Source: Proteiniclasticum sp043951855 (GTDB lineage Bacteria > Bacillota > Clostridia > Clostridiales > Clostridiaceae). From it: a stretch of 64,000 bases of DNA. This document shows, piece after piece, positions 25,060 to 34,868 of the stretch. How positions within the stretch are numbered: the first letter of the stretch is position 1; every line of letters begins with the position of its first letter. A program made the translations under genes and the position numbers. Location of the stretch: assembly GCF_043951855.1 (NCBI RefSeq), contig NZ_JBINJW010000002.1, positions 124,001-188,000 of the forward strand. Direction: 5' to 3'. The notes beneath the pieces are model-generated. The model did no database searches. It was not told the origin of the DNA and saw only the letters and a program-made list of their open reading frames with translations.

Positions 25060-26783
25060 ACAATCTTTTCATCCCTTTCCAGTTTTTCAGCCAGCACTTC
25101 AGTGTTCTTTTCTTTCGTGTATTCCTTGTTCCGGTTCAGGAGACGCACCACCAGAGGACTTCTGAAATGCTTCTCGTCCTTCACCGGATAATCGGATCTG
25201 TAGAAGGAGCCTCTGCTTTCTCTTCTCATGAGCTGCACCGTCAGAAGGGCTGAAGCCGCTGCTTTTCCGTTCAGGAGCCTGTAGCTGTCCCGAATAGTCT
25301 TCATCTTTTCAGCCTCTGTCTTGTCCGTGGGCTCTTTCCCCATATCAAAGGCGCTTTCACTGAAATGGATGCTTTCCCAGGCGTTCTTCGCATGGAGCAG
25401 GCTTTCTTCTTCCAGTTTCAGAAACGCATGCTGATACATGATTTTTCTCATCTCTCTCAGCTTTTCCTCTGGCGCCTCCGTGGACTGTATGGACATGCCC
25501 GGATCATCCATTCCGGGTTCAGTTTCTTCTTCTTCTGTTTCTCTGCTGTAGGCTGCAGCGTTTTCTCCAGCGATTTTTCCGAAGACGATGCCATTGGCTG
25601 TGGACAGTCCGCCGATGCGGTCTGCGCCATGCATGCCGCCGGTGCATTCTCCTGCTGCAAACAGTCCGGGCGCATGGGTCTTTCCTTCTTCGCTGATGAA
25701 GATGCCTCCGTTGGACGCATGCATGAAAGGTGCAACGAGGATCTCATCCTCAAAGCTTACGTTCTTCTCTTCCTTCAGCCAGCGGAAGTAGGTCTTCACA
25801 AACTCCGCCGGTTCCTTGAGCTTTTCCAGATCGTAGGTCATGGTGACCCCGGAAAGATGCTTCTCCGTGATCTCCTCATGGACCGCAAGGTCCAGATATC
25901 TGCTGACGGTTTCGCTGGAGAAAGGTCCGTGAAGAGACCTTGCCTTCAATACTTCTTCTTCTGTGTGCTCTTCCGGCAGTCTTTCCTTCAGAAGACTTTT
26001 TCCCTCTCCGGTATGAAACTGAGAGGCAAAGAAGGTCTTCTCGTTGTGAACGGTCTTGAAGCCCGGTCTCACAAAGCCCAGCATGATCTGCATGAACTCC
26101 AGGTTGACCGCTTTTGCCCCTGCCCGTAAAGCAAGGCCCACTCCGGTGCCGTTGACATCATCTGTTGTAAGTTTGTAGCTGTAGAGACCACCAAGGCCTC
26201 CCGTGGCAAGCACCACGGCTTTGGCGTGGATGCTCATGAGCTTTCTGCCTTCTCTTATCCCCAGGGCCCCTGTAACCTTTTCCCCTTCTTTCAGAAGCTC
26301 CATGACTTCGAAGTCCGGTAAAAGGGTTATACCTAGTTCTTTCAGGACCCTGGGCATGGCTTCCAGAAGATTCTTTTTGGTGAGTCCTCTCCACCTTCTA
26401 TGTTTGTGATCAAAGCAGGGAATGTATTCCTTCTGCCCTCTGGCTTCTTCTGAAGGTTTCAGAAGGGTGATGCCCAGATTCTCCAGAAGGTCCACGCTTT
26501 CATTGAGATTCTTCACAAAGGTTTCCACCAGGTGCTTCACTGCGGCGCCTTGTCCGAGCTTCAGTATGGTTTCGATAAGATCCTTTTCGTCTTTCTCGTC
26601 TTCCGGTCCCACCAGGCCAAATCCCCAGGTTCCCGGGAAGAATGTGGATCCGGAAAAGAGATTCACGGAAGAGCTTAAGACCACGCTGGCTCCGTTTTTC
26701 GCCGCATAGATGGCAGCAGATAGACCGGCGATGCCCGAGCCGATGACCAGGACATCCGTATCCGGCTGTTTCTCTACAATCAT
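25053..26783 (-). CDS. FAD-dependent fumarate reductase/aspartate oxidase-like flavoprotein
   Basis: 576 residues. The FAD-binding DVLVIGSGIAGLSAAIYAA (about 10-28) and the C-terminal GMHGADRIGGLSTANGIVFG region (about 386) identify the SdhA/FrdA/NadB flavoprotein family. Where those enzymes usually have a catalytic arginine in a P-R-D motif, this protein reads GPFSSETVSRYLDLAV, so its substrate probably differs. It overlaps nanA and the Gfo/Idh gene by 4 and 7 bp, so translation is coupled. I do not know such a gene as a standard part of sialate catabolism; its function is open. Confidence 0.75.
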   Translation of the reverse strand: MIVEKQPDTDVLVIGSGIAGLSAAIYAAKNGASVVLSSSVNLFSGSTFFPGTWGFGLVGPEDEKDEKDLIETILKLGQGAAVKHLVETFVKNLNESVDLLENLGITLLKPSEEARGQKEYIPCFDHKHRRWRGLTKKNLLEAMPRVLKELGITLLPDFEVMELLKEGEKVTGALGIREGRKLMSIHAKAVVLATGGLGGLYSYKLTTDDVNGTGVGLALRAGAKAVNLEFMQIMLGFVRPGFKTVHNEKTFFASQFHTGEGKSLLKERLPEEHTEEEVLKARSLHGPFSSETVSRYLDLAVHEEITEKHLSGVTMTYDLEKLKEPAEFVKTYFRWLKEEKNVSFEDEILVAPFMHASNGGIFISEEGKTHAPGLFAAGECTGGMHGADRIGGLSTANGIVFGKIAGENAAAYSRETEEEETEPGMDDPGMSIQSTEAPEEKLREMRKIMYQHAFLKLEEESLLHAKNAWESIHFSESAFDMGKEPTDKTEAEKMKTIRDSYRLLNGKAAASALLTVQLMRRESRGSFYRSDYPVKDEKHFRSPLVVRLLNRNKEYTKEKNTEVLAEKLERDEKIVW

Positions 26784-27718
26784 TTCTTCATCAGCTCAGT
26801 GATGAACTTCACATGCTTGAAATTCATCTTTTCATGGAGCGCCACGAAGTCCTTCTTCATGTTCTCTTCTTCTTCTTCACTGAAGTTTGTGAAAGGCTTT
26901 CTCACATAGCCTGCATCCACACCGTTCCATCTGTTGATGGCCTTCAAGACCGCCATGAGGCTTCCATAGGAAAGCAGCTGCATGATGACAGCCACGGCTT
27001 CCTTCATGATGTCCCTGGCTTCTTCCAGTCTTCCTTCTGTATAGGCGCTGTAAAGGTCCAGGAAGGTATCGGAAATGGCATTGTAGGTGGAACCGATGAT
27101 GCCGTCCGCACCAGCCAGAAGTCCTGAAAGCGCCATTTCATCTGCTCCGGAGTAGATCATGAAATCAGGTCCCACGTCGCTCTTGAGTCTTGTGATTTCA
27201 AAGTGGCTTGTGGCGGTGTACTTGATGCCTTCCACGCCTGGAAGCTTCGCAAGCTTCAAGATGGTGTCATAGCCCATGAGTCCTGCCAGCGGAATGTTGT
27301 AGACGATCATGGGAAGCGCTGTGGCTGCCGCCAGTTCTCTGTAGTACTCGATGATCTCCTTTTCACTGAACTTGTAGTAGAAAGGCGGTACGGAGGAAAT
27401 GGCATCCGCGCCTGCCTCACTAGCGTGATGGGTCAGCTCCAGAGAGAGTCTTGTGGAGATTGCACCTACATGAACGATGACCGGCACTCTTCCTGCCACT
27501 TCATCCATGGCGATTTCCACGGCCTTCATTCTCTCTTCCTGGTTCATGAGGAAGCCTTCCCCTGTGGAACCTGTAAGATACAGTCCGTGAACGCCTTCAT
27601 CAAGAAGCTTGGCGATGAGTGCTCTAAGGCCCTTCTCGTCCAGATTCTCGTCCTTGTCAAATGGGGTCAGGAGAGCGGGGATGACCCCTGTGATTTCTTT
27701 GAAATTAAATTTCGCCAT
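26780..27718 (-). CDS. nanA: NanA, N-acetylneuraminate lyase
   Basis: 312 residues of the DHDPS/NAL family: GVIPALLTPFDKDE (about 11), the GSTGEGFLM substrate loop (about 50), the tyrosine in MIVYNIPLAGLMG (about 138) and the Schiff-base lysine in VEGIKYTATSH (about 168). It cleaves sialic acid to N-acetylmannosamine and pyruvate. It is about 15 residues longer than E. coli NanA at the N-terminus. It overlaps the OppF-type gene end by 14 bp. Confidence 0.92.
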   Translation of the reverse strand: MAKFNFKEITGVIPALLTPFDKDENLDEKGLRALIAKLLDEGVHGLYLTGSTGEGFLMNQEERMKAVEIAMDEVAGRVPVIVHVGAISTRLSLELTHHASEAGADAISSVPPFYYKFSEKEIIEYYRELAAATALPMIVYNIPLAGLMGYDTILKLAKLPGVEGIKYTATSHFEITRLKSDVGPDFMIYSGADEMALSGLLAGADGIIGSTYNAISDTFLDLYSAYTEGRLEEARDIMKEAVAVIMQLLSYGSLMAVLKAINRWNGVDAGYVRKPFTNFSEEEEENMKKDFVALHEKMNFKHVKFITELMKK

Positions 27719-28739
27719 TATATTTTCCTTCTTTCTTCTGTTCTACCATGTGGCAGGCCACATAGTGATCGGTCCCGTCTATTTCGTATTTCTTAAGGGC
27801 TGGTCTTTCCACTTTGCACACATCCATGCAGTAGCTGCATCGTGGATGGAAGGAGCACCCTGAAGGTGGGTTCATAGGGCTTGGCACATCGCCTTCCAGG
27901 ATGATCCTCTTGGTCTTTCGGTCCGGCTCTGCCACGAAGATGGCGGAGAGGAGTGCCTGGGTATAGGGATGCAGCTTGTTCTTGTAGAGCTCGTCCGCCT
28001 CCGCCAGTTCCACGATTCTTCCCAGATACATGACAGCGATTCTGTCGCTGATGTATTCCACGACGGAAAGGTCATGGGTGATGAAGATGTAGGTCAGGTC
28101 TCTTTCTTCCTTCAGTTTCTTCAGAAGGTTCAGCACCTGGGCCTGGATGGATACATCCAAGGCGCTTACGGCTTCATCGCAGACGATGAGTTCCGGATTC
28201 ACGCTTAAGGCTCTGGCGATGCCGATTCTCTGTCTCTGTCCGCCGGAGAACTCATGAGGATACCGGTCCATGTACTCTGCTCTCATGTTGACGGCTTCCA
28301 GTAAATCTCCGATGATCTTTCTTCTGTCTTCCTTCTTGTCCACACCGAATTTCTTCAAGGGGTCTGAGAGAGACTGATAGATGGTGAAGGCCGGGTTCAG
28401 GGAGGAATGAGGATCCTGGAATACGATCTGCATTCTCTTTCTTGCATTGTCCAGGCTCTTCTTGTCAAGGGTTCTCAGGTCCTTCACATCTCCGTCGAAG
28501 CTGTAGTTCATTTCTCCGCCGGTGGATGGAATCAGCTGCAGAATGGACTTTCCGAGGGTGGTCTTTCCACATCCGGATTCTCCCACCAGGCCAAGGGTTT
28601 CCCCCTTGTACACATCGATGGTGATGTCGTCCACGGCTTTGACGTAGCCCACGGTCTTCTTCATGACTCCTTTCTTCACGGGGAAGTAGGTCTTCACATT
28701 ATTCAGGCTCAGTAATACTTCTCTTTCTTTCTTAATCAT
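27705..28739 (-). CDS. ABC transporter ATP-binding protein, OppF/DppF type
   Basis: 344 residues from the ATG at 28739, which forms an ATGA overlap with the upstream gene; an earlier start at 28766 is less likely. Walker A GESGCGKTTL, signature HEFSGGQRQRIGIARAL, Walker B LIVCDEAVSALD and the C-terminal oligopeptide-transporter extension with cysteines (CSFHPRCSYCMDVC) are present. It powers the Opp-type importer of the operon together with the OppD-type subunit. Confidence 0.93.
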   Translation of the reverse strand: MIKKEREVLLSLNNVKTYFPVKKGVMKKTVGYVKAVDDITIDVYKGETLGLVGESGCGKTTLGKSILQLIPSTGGEMNYSFDGDVKDLRTLDKKSLDNARKRMQIVFQDPHSSLNPAFTIYQSLSDPLKKFGVDKKEDRRKIIGDLLEAVNMRAEYMDRYPHEFSGGQRQRIGIARALSVNPELIVCDEAVSALDVSIQAQVLNLLKKLKEERDLTYIFITHDLSVVEYISDRIAVMYLGRIVELAEADELYKNKLHPYTQALLSAIFVAEPDRKTKRIILEGDVPSPMNPPSGCSFHPRCSYCMDVCKVERPALKKYEIDGTDHYVACHMVEQKKEGKYNGEI

Positions 28740-29749
28740 TTCAGCACCTCTTTCCAATGCCAGCACCTTACCATGTGGTCTTCTGTGACCATTTCCTCCG
28801 GCGGCATTTCACCGCATTTCTCGGTCATGTAGTCGCAGCGGTCTCTGAACTGACAGCCTACGGGTCTGTTGTAGGGATCCGGTGTTGAACCTCTTATGGG
28901 TTCCAGATCCTGATTGCGTCCTTTTCCGAGAATCGGAATGGACTGGAGCAGCGCCTTGGTATAGGGATGGGCGGGATGCTTTATGACATCTCTGGTCTCT
29001 CCGCTTTCCACGATGTTTCCCATATACATGACCGCCATATCATCGGATACTTCATTCACAACGCCCATGTCATGGGTGATGAGTAGAATGGCCGTATCGA
29101 ATTCTTCCTTCAGCTTCATCATGAGCTCGAAGATCTGTGCCTGGATGGTCACATCCAGCGCTGTGGTAGGCTCATCGGCGATGAGCACTTTGGGGTTGCA
29201 GCTCATGGCCATGGCGATCATGGCACGCTGCCGCATACCACCGGAGAACTGATGGGGATACTCGTTGACTCTCTGCTCCGGATTGGGAATGCCCATCTGC
29301 GCCAGCAGTTCCACGGCTCTTTTCTTCGCGTCTTTCCTACTCATGTTCATGTGCGCTCTCAGGTTCTCGACGATCTGGAAACCGATGGTGTACACAGGAT
29401 TCAGCGCCGTCATGGGATCCTGGAAAATCATGGCGATGTCGGAACCACGAAGGCTTCTCATCTTCTTCCCGTTTTTCGGAAGCTTTTCTATATTCACTTC
29501 TCCGTCACTGGAGAAGTAGGTGATTTCTCCTTCTTCGATTCTGGATAATTCGGGAAGCAGCTGCATGATGGAGGAAGCAGTCACGCTTTTGCCGCATCCC
29601 GATTCTCCTACAATACTTAAAGTCTTTCCTTTTCTGATATCGAAGGAAACGCCGTTGATGGCGCGGTTGCATCGATTGTTGGTGTAAAAGAAGGTCTTCA
29701 GGTCTTTTACTCTTAAGATGACTTCATTTTCTCTTATTTCTTTTTCCAT
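28736..29749 (-). CDS. ABC transporter ATP-binding protein, OppD/DppD type
   Basis: 337 residues. Walker A GESGCGKSVTAS, signature HQFSGGMRQRAMIAMAM, Walker B VLIADEPTTALD and the C-terminal extension with CQFRDRCDYMTEKC. It forms the heterodimeric ATPase with the OppF-type protein. The linked genes point to sialic acid or an anhydro-sialate as cargo, as for the Dpp-like SatABCD importer of Haemophilus ducreyi, rather than peptides. Confidence 0.92.
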   Translation of the reverse strand: MEKEIRENEVILRVKDLKTFFYTNNRCNRAINGVSFDIRKGKTLSIVGESGCGKSVTASSIMQLLPELSRIEEGEITYFSSDGEVNIEKLPKNGKKMRSLRGSDIAMIFQDPMTALNPVYTIGFQIVENLRAHMNMSRKDAKKRAVELLAQMGIPNPEQRVNEYPHQFSGGMRQRAMIAMAMSCNPKVLIADEPTTALDVTIQAQIFELMMKLKEEFDTAILLITHDMGVVNEVSDDMAVMYMGNIVESGETRDVIKHPAHPYTKALLQSIPILGKGRNQDLEPIRGSTPDPYNRPVGCQFRDRCDYMTEKCGEMPPEEMVTEDHMVRCWHWKEVLK

Positions 29750-29762
29750 AATTTACCTCCTT

Positions 29763-30677
29763 CTACCCTTGCTGTGTAGGGTCTGTGGAATCTCTCAGGC
29801 CATCGCCCATGAAGTTCACGGCCATGACGAACAGGGAAATGACGACACCCACAGGAAGCCAGATCCACCAGTTGTTCAGAAGCACGGACTGGTCCTGGGC
29901 GGCATTTAAGATATTCCCCCAGGTGGCGATTTCCAGTGGTACACCCAGTCCCAGGAAGCTTAGGGCTGCCTCTTCCAGTATGAACATGGCGGTGGACAGG
30001 GTGATGTTTACAAGAATAGGTCCAATGGCATTAGGCAGCATATGCTTGTAGGCCACAAGGAAATCATTGAGTCCGAAGGCTCTTAATGCCTGCACATATT
30101 CTTCTTCTCTGATGGAGAGCATTCTGGCTCTGGTCATACGATAGACACTTCCCCATCCTGTCAGTATGAAGATGATGAGAAGGTTCGTGAGACTCTGTCC
30201 CAGAATGGTCACAAGCAGCAGTACCAGTACGATCTGCGGAAAGGACATGAAGATCTCGGAGATTCTAAGAATCAGCTTGTCGATCTTGCCCCCCTTGTAG
30301 CCTGCATAGGCGCCAAGAAGCACACCGATGAAGGCTGCGCCCAGGGCGCTTCCAAGTCCTACCAGGATGGAGATTCTTCCACCATAGAGGATTCTTGAAA
30401 AGATGTCTCTTCCGATCTTATCTGTACCTAGTATATGTTCTCTGGAAGGTGCCTGAAGCACCGTGGACATGTCGACCCCCAGCGGGTCGTAGCTTGTGAG
30501 AAGCGGTGCGAAGACAGAAGCCAGAAGGATCAGTGCAAAGAGCACCACGCCGACGATGGCCAGTCTGTTCTTCAGGAATTTTCGAAGGGAGCGGTTCATG
30601 GTTTTGCCGCTGTTTAGCCCCTTCTCTTCTCTTTCAAGGATGCGGTCGAATTTTCTATCTAATTTTCTGCTTATCAT
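29763..30677 (-). CDS. ABC transporter permease, OppC/DppC type
   Basis: 304 residues with a cytoplasmic N-terminal helix, about six membrane segments, the periplasmic-loop marker LGTDKIGRDIFSRILYGGRIS (around 90) and the EAA motif near VQALRAFGLNDFLVAYKHMLPN. It pairs with the OppB-type permease 8 bp upstream. Confidence 0.93.
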   Translation of the reverse strand: MISRKLDRKFDRILEREEKGLNSGKTMNRSLRKFLKNRLAIVGVVLFALILLASVFAPLLTSYDPLGVDMSTVLQAPSREHILGTDKIGRDIFSRILYGGRISILVGLGSALGAAFIGVLLGAYAGYKGGKIDKLILRISEIFMSFPQIVLVLLLVTILGQSLTNLLIIFILTGWGSVYRMTRARMLSIREEEYVQALRAFGLNDFLVAYKHMLPNAIGPILVNITLSTAMFILEEAALSFLGLGVPLEIATWGNILNAAQDQSVLLNNWWIWLPVGVVISLFVMAVNFMGDGLRDSTDPTQQG

Positions 30678-30685
30678 CTCATCAC

Positions 30686-31639
30686 CTACTCTAACTTTAC
30701 TCGAGGGTCCAGCGCCGCTGTCAGGATATCCACCACAAAGCTTGATATAAGCACTGCGATGACGCTGAAGAGTGCAATCATCATGACCAGGGGGTAGTTC
30801 TGACCACGCACTGCCGTGACAAAGGTGCTTCCGATGCCCTGTCTCTGGAAGATGCTTTCAATGACCACGGATCCTCCGATGAGCATGGGCAGTCTGAATC
30901 CGATGAGGACCACAACAGGTGTTAGGGCCACTCTGAATCCGTGCACCAGGTTCACTCTCCATTCGGAAAGTCCCTTGCTTCTTGCCGTCTTGATGTAGTC
31001 CTTGTTCAGGGCGTCCAGCATACTGCTTCTTGTATATCTCATGACACCTGCGGTGAGGGAGATGCCAAGCACCATGGCGGGAAGAAAGAGCACTTTCATC
31101 TCATCCACGAAGGAGGTCTGATGGGGAAGGAGCCTGATGGGGAAAATCTTCCATTTCAGCACGAAGAGCAGGATACACACCAGTCCGAAGAAGAACTGCG
31201 GAATGGATACACCGATCATACCGGCTACGGTGAGCACATTGTCTGCCAGGGTTCCTTTTTTCAGGGCACTGAGAAGACCCAGTACGCTGCCAAGGACCGT
31301 GGAGATGAGAAGTGCCGCTACGGACAGCTCGATGGTGGAGGAAAGGTTTCTCATGACGATTTCCGAAATGCTCACACCGGAGGAAATACTGAAACCGAAG
31401 TTCCCCTGGAGCATTTCTCCAAGCCATCTGAAGTAACGAACAAGAAACGGATCATTGAGGCCGAAGGATTCTCTTACTGCTTCCAGCTGCTCCGGACTCA
31501 CATTGGCCAGGGCATCCGGTGGAATGAGGTGGGAGACTGCGTCCCCTGGTGTCAGTTCCAGACCAAGATAGATCAGGAATGTTATGATGAGTATCATGGG
31601 GATCAGAGACAGGATCCTTCTTATAACATATGAAAACAT
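30686..31639 (-). CDS. ABC transporter permease, OppB/DppB type
   Basis: 317 residues starting with the family-typical MFSYVIRRILSLIPMI, with about six membrane segments and an EAA-like KTARSKGLSEWRVNLVHGFRVAL. It is separated from the upstream binding-protein gene by a hairpin that likely lowers its expression relative to that gene. Confidence 0.93.
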   Translation of the reverse strand: MFSYVIRRILSLIPMILIITFLIYLGLELTPGDAVSHLIPPDALANVSPEQLEAVRESFGLNDPFLVRYFRWLGEMLQGNFGFSISSGVSISEIVMRNLSSTIELSVAALLISTVLGSVLGLLSALKKGTLADNVLTVAGMIGVSIPQFFFGLVCILLFVLKWKIFPIRLLPHQTSFVDEMKVLFLPAMVLGISLTAGVMRYTRSSMLDALNKDYIKTARSKGLSEWRVNLVHGFRVALTPVVVLIGFRLPMLIGGSVVIESIFQRQGIGSTFVTAVRGQNYPLVMMIALFSVIAVLISSFVVDILTAALDPRVKLE

Positions 31640-31659
31640 GGTATTCTCCTTTCAATAAA

Positions 31660-31685
31660 TATAGCTGTGGAGAACCACAGCTATA
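31660..31685 (-). terminator. attenuating hairpin between binding protein and permease genes
   Basis: Perfect 11-bp stem TATAGCTGTGG with a 4-nt loop, followed on the minus strand by only ATTTATT. This weak form fits partial termination or 3'-end protection of the abundant binding-protein message. Confidence 0.65.
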
Positions 31686-31709
31686 TCCTATAAGATTCTC
31701 TACTTTTCT

Positions 31710-33398
31710 TTAGTCTACAGCAACTTCCCAGTTCTGAATATCCCAGTTGTAGTTGAACTGCGGATTTCCGTATTTAGGAGCACCCTTTACGATTTTATCA
31801 GATTCGATGACGAATGTTGGCTGATAGTATAGTGGAAGAGTGAACAGGGTCTCATTCTCATACTTCTGAAGTTCCTGGAATGCAGCAACGATTTCATCGG
31901 TATCGAATGTGGAGTTGGTTGCTTCGATCAGTTCATCCAGCTTTGGATCACTTGGCGTGTGGGAGTTGGATGAAGAACCTGTCTGGTATCTGTCATAGTA
32001 TTCATGAAGGGAAAGCGCAGCATTTGCCGCATAAGCCATATCCCATTCCACTGCGCTTGGTCCGTTTACCGGATCAGCTGGTGGAGTCCAGAGTAGTGTG
32101 CCAAGATCTCCTTCAAGCAGTCTGAAGTTCATCTTGATGCCTACATCCTTCAGATAGGACTGGATGGCTGCCATGAAGTCTACGGTCTGCTGGTCTGTGT
32201 AGTAATACACTACATCCAGTTCGTAGTTTTCATCCCAGTTTGCTTCTGCAAGAAGTTCCTTCGCCTTTTCAGGATTGTAGTCATAGTCGTTCAGGCCTGT
32301 TGCCTTGGTAGCTTCGTTTGGTGAGAGGGAGTTCGCTGGTACTGCAGCACCCTTGAAGAGGTTTTCTGCGATGGCTGCCATGTCGATGGCATAAGCGATG
32401 GCCTGTCTTACTTTTGCATCTGCTAGAGGTGATGGTGTTCCATCTGCCTTAGGGAATTTGTTAGGATAGAAGAGTCTTGTGTAACGGATGTCAACCTGTG
32501 TCACGTTAAGTCCTTCTACATCCTTCAGGCTGTTTGCGAATTCCACATTCTTTGTGAATGCGTAGTCCACCATACCTGCCTGTGCATTGGTTACAAGATT
32601 CGGATCGGAGTCCCCAGGGCTTGGTGTCAGGTAGATGCTGAAGCTTGGCGCACCTGCATGATACTTGTCGAATGGCTTCAGGGTGGTGTATTCGTTCAGT
32701 TTCACTTCATCCACCATGAATGGGCCGCTTCCTACTGGGCTCTGCCAGAATGCGGACTGCTGGAAGTTTAGAGGATCTTCTCCTTCAAAATGCTTCATTG
32801 GCAGTGGTGCAAACTGTGTGAAGGTCAGTAGTGCATCTGGAGCAAGCTTTGCGAATTCGATCTTGATGTTGTTTCCATCAAGGACGATTCCTTCGATTCC
32901 ATCTGCTGTGCCAGCCACATATTCCTCAGCGCCCTTGATGGCGGAGAATGTGGAAGCGAATACCGCATTCAGACCTGAGATCTTCAGCGCATATTCGATG
33001 GAACCCTTGACGTCTTCTGCTGTGATGGCTTCGCCGTCATGCCAGAAGAGATCTTCCTTCAGGTTGAATTCAAGATTCATACCGTCTTCTGTGATGTTGT
33101 AGTCAGCTGCGAGCTGTCCCTCTGCAGGGTTCAGGTTCTCGTCTGCTACGATGAGATGATCAAACAGTGTCTTGTTGTAAAGGAAGGAACCAGGATTCAG
33201 CCATGGGTGTTCGAAAAATTCTATTGGCCCCCCATTGGAATAGATTACGCCACCTTCAGCAGGTTCGCTTGGCGTTTCCCCCGGTGTCTCTGTGCCAGGT
33301 GTTTCTGGTGTTTCTGCCGGATCTTCATTGTTTGAGCATCCTGCCAGTACACCAAGCATCATCATGGATGCCAGTAATAGACTTACTACTTTTTTCAT
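31710..33398 (-). CDS. lipoprotein substrate-binding protein of the Opp/Dpp-type importer (SBP_bac_5)
   Basis: 562 residues. The signal peptide ends in the lipobox VLAGC (cysteine about 21), followed by an acidic threonine/proline-rich linker and the SBP_bac_5 fold (DLFWHDGEAITAEDVKGSIEY at about 117-137; LADAKVRQAIAYAIDMAAIA). First gene of the twelve-gene operon. The neighbouring nan genes suggest that it captures sialic acid or a derivative. Confidence 0.92.
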   Translation of the reverse strand: MKKVVSLLLASMMMLGVLAGCSNNEDPAETPETPGTETPGETPSEPAEGGVIYSNGGPIEFFEHPWLNPGSFLYNKTLFDHLIVADENLNPAEGQLAADYNITEDGMNLEFNLKEDLFWHDGEAITAEDVKGSIEYALKISGLNAVFASTFSAIKGAEEYVAGTADGIEGIVLDGNNIKIEFAKLAPDALLTFTQFAPLPMKHFEGEDPLNFQQSAFWQSPVGSGPFMVDEVKLNEYTTLKPFDKYHAGAPSFSIYLTPSPGDSDPNLVTNAQAGMVDYAFTKNVEFANSLKDVEGLNVTQVDIRYTRLFYPNKFPKADGTPSPLADAKVRQAIAYAIDMAAIAENLFKGAAVPANSLSPNEATKATGLNDYDYNPEKAKELLAEANWDENYELDVVYYYTDQQTVDFMAAIQSYLKDVGIKMNFRLLEGDLGTLLWTPPADPVNGPSAVEWDMAYAANAALSLHEYYDRYQTGSSSNSHTPSDPKLDELIEATNSTFDTDEIVAAFQELQKYENETLFTLPLYYQPTFVIESDKIVKGAPKYGNPQFNYNWDIQNWEVAVD

Positions 33399-33501
33399 TG
33401 TTTTCCCCCTTGATCGTTATTGTTTACCTATTCTTGTGAATATCCTGTAAACTATTACAATCAATTTAACACACGAAATCATGAACTTCAATAGAAAAAC
33501 G

Positions 33502-33540
33502 AAAAAATTTCCAAAAAATAATATTTTTTGGAAATTTTTT
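33502..33540 (-). terminator. bidirectional terminator between the epimerase gene and the nan operon
   Basis: AAAAAATTTCCAAAAAAT and its complement form a near-perfect long stem with T-tracts on both strands, 87 bp after the epimerase stop codon. Confidence 0.85.
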
Positions 33541-33626
33541 CTAAAAGCGTTTTAATCGCTCTTTTATTTCATAGTTTCGTAATGGTATACATTATGGTTT
33601 TACGGAAACCGGGAAATGACACGGAG

Positions 33627-34643
33627 TCATCCTCCCTCTTCACCACACTTGATACGTCCACCCTGAACCAGCCAGTCATAGGTATCCTTCAAGGTCTCAT
33701 TCATCTCACGGGTCTTATAACCCAGTTCATTCATAGCCTTTTCGGAGGAATAGAGATTGTTTGTTGAAAGAGTGAAGATGGAGAACCTGGTGTAGAGCGG
33801 AGGCTGCTTGAGAATCCTGTAATACAGCTCCGCCAGGGGAGCTGTAAGTCTCACAAACCAGAGGGGCAGATAGGATGTGATCTTCTTTCTACCTGTGATC
33901 TCACTGAGCATATCCAGCAGCTCTTTGACGGTATAATATCTGTTTGAGAGAAGATAGCATGCTCCAGGTTCACCCTTCTGTGCACAGGATATGATTCCCT
34001 CTGCCACATCACGGACATCCACAAAGTCAAATCCACCTGCCATGGCTGCCACCAGTTTTCCTCTGCAGTAATCTGTGATGAGCGTAGTGGTATGTCCTCT
34101 GCCGAAGTCATAGGGTCCTATGATGCCCGAAGGATGGATCACATTGACAGAAAGCCCTCTTTCTCCTGCATCCAGAACATACTGCGTTGCCTCAGCCTTT
34201 GTTTTTCCATAATGACCTGTTACAGCCTGGGGATCGAAGGTTCTGATTTCTCTTATCACCTCTCCATGGGTATTATCGGGGATGGCATGTACTGAGCTGA
34301 TATACACCAGCTTATGGATTTTATATTCCAGGCACAGATCCGCCACGTTTTTCGTTCCTCCTACATTGACATCATGAAGAAGCTTGGAATATTCCGATTT
34401 GATGGATACGATGCCTGCGCAGTGGATGAAATTCACTTCATGTTCCTTCGCATCTTCAAAAACAGGCTTCATGCTCTCCTTGTTTCTGACGTCCCCATGA
34501 TAGACTCGTTCCACACCTTCCACCACATTTTTCTCCCCATCAAGAAGAAAAACCCATACCAGATGGTTCTGTTCCACCAGTCTTCTCACCAGTACATTCC
34601 CCAGGTGTCCGGATGCACCAGTGACAATGTATAACTCTTTCAT
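33627..34643 (-). CDS. NAD-dependent epimerase/dehydratase (extended SDR)
   Basis: 338 residues. The nucleotide-binding TGASGHLGNVLVRRL (about 8) and catalytic YGKTKAEATQ (Y-x-x-x-K, about 149) place it in the extended short-chain dehydrogenase family, closest in feel to dihydroflavonol-4-reductase-like proteins. No partner gene tells the substrate; it is flanked by a terminator on the left and the pcp operon on the right. Confidence 0.85.
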   Translation of the reverse strand: MKELYIVTGASGHLGNVLVRRLVEQNHLVWVFLLDGEKNVVEGVERVYHGDVRNKESMKPVFEDAKEHEVNFIHCAGIVSIKSEYSKLLHDVNVGGTKNVADLCLEYKIHKLVYISSVHAIPDNTHGEVIREIRTFDPQAVTGHYGKTKAEATQYVLDAGERGLSVNVIHPSGIIGPYDFGRGHTTTLITDYCRGKLVAAMAGGFDFVDVRDVAEGIISCAQKGEPGACYLLSNRYYTVKELLDMLSEITGRKKITSYLPLWFVRLTAPLAELYYRILKQPPLYTRFSIFTLSTNNLYSSEKAMNELGYKTREMNETLKDTYDWLVQGGRIKCGEEGG

Positions 34644-34673
34644 GATTCATCCCCTCTTTATACTTGGAATCAG

Positions 34674-34868
34674 GTCATAACCTGCCAGGACTTCGGATCT
34701 AATTGGATGTAGGGACTCTCCGCTGCTGTTATCTTGATTGTACACGAATTCACAAGAAAATTCAGTAATTTTTCCCGTCCGTAATGAGCTCTGATTTCAA
34801 GTACTTCCCGATCCGAAAATTCTTCCGAGAGAACTCCTTCAAAGAATCCTTTCTCCGCACACCTAGAA
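34674..34868 (-). pseudogene. possible gene remnant, unidentified
   Basis: A minus-strand open frame of about 63 codons without a convincing start (it contains EGVLSEEFSDREVLEI and ends in LDPKSWQVMT) fills the gap between the pcp terminator and the epimerase. It may be the 3' scar of a lost gene or chance. I recognise no family. Confidence 0.25.
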
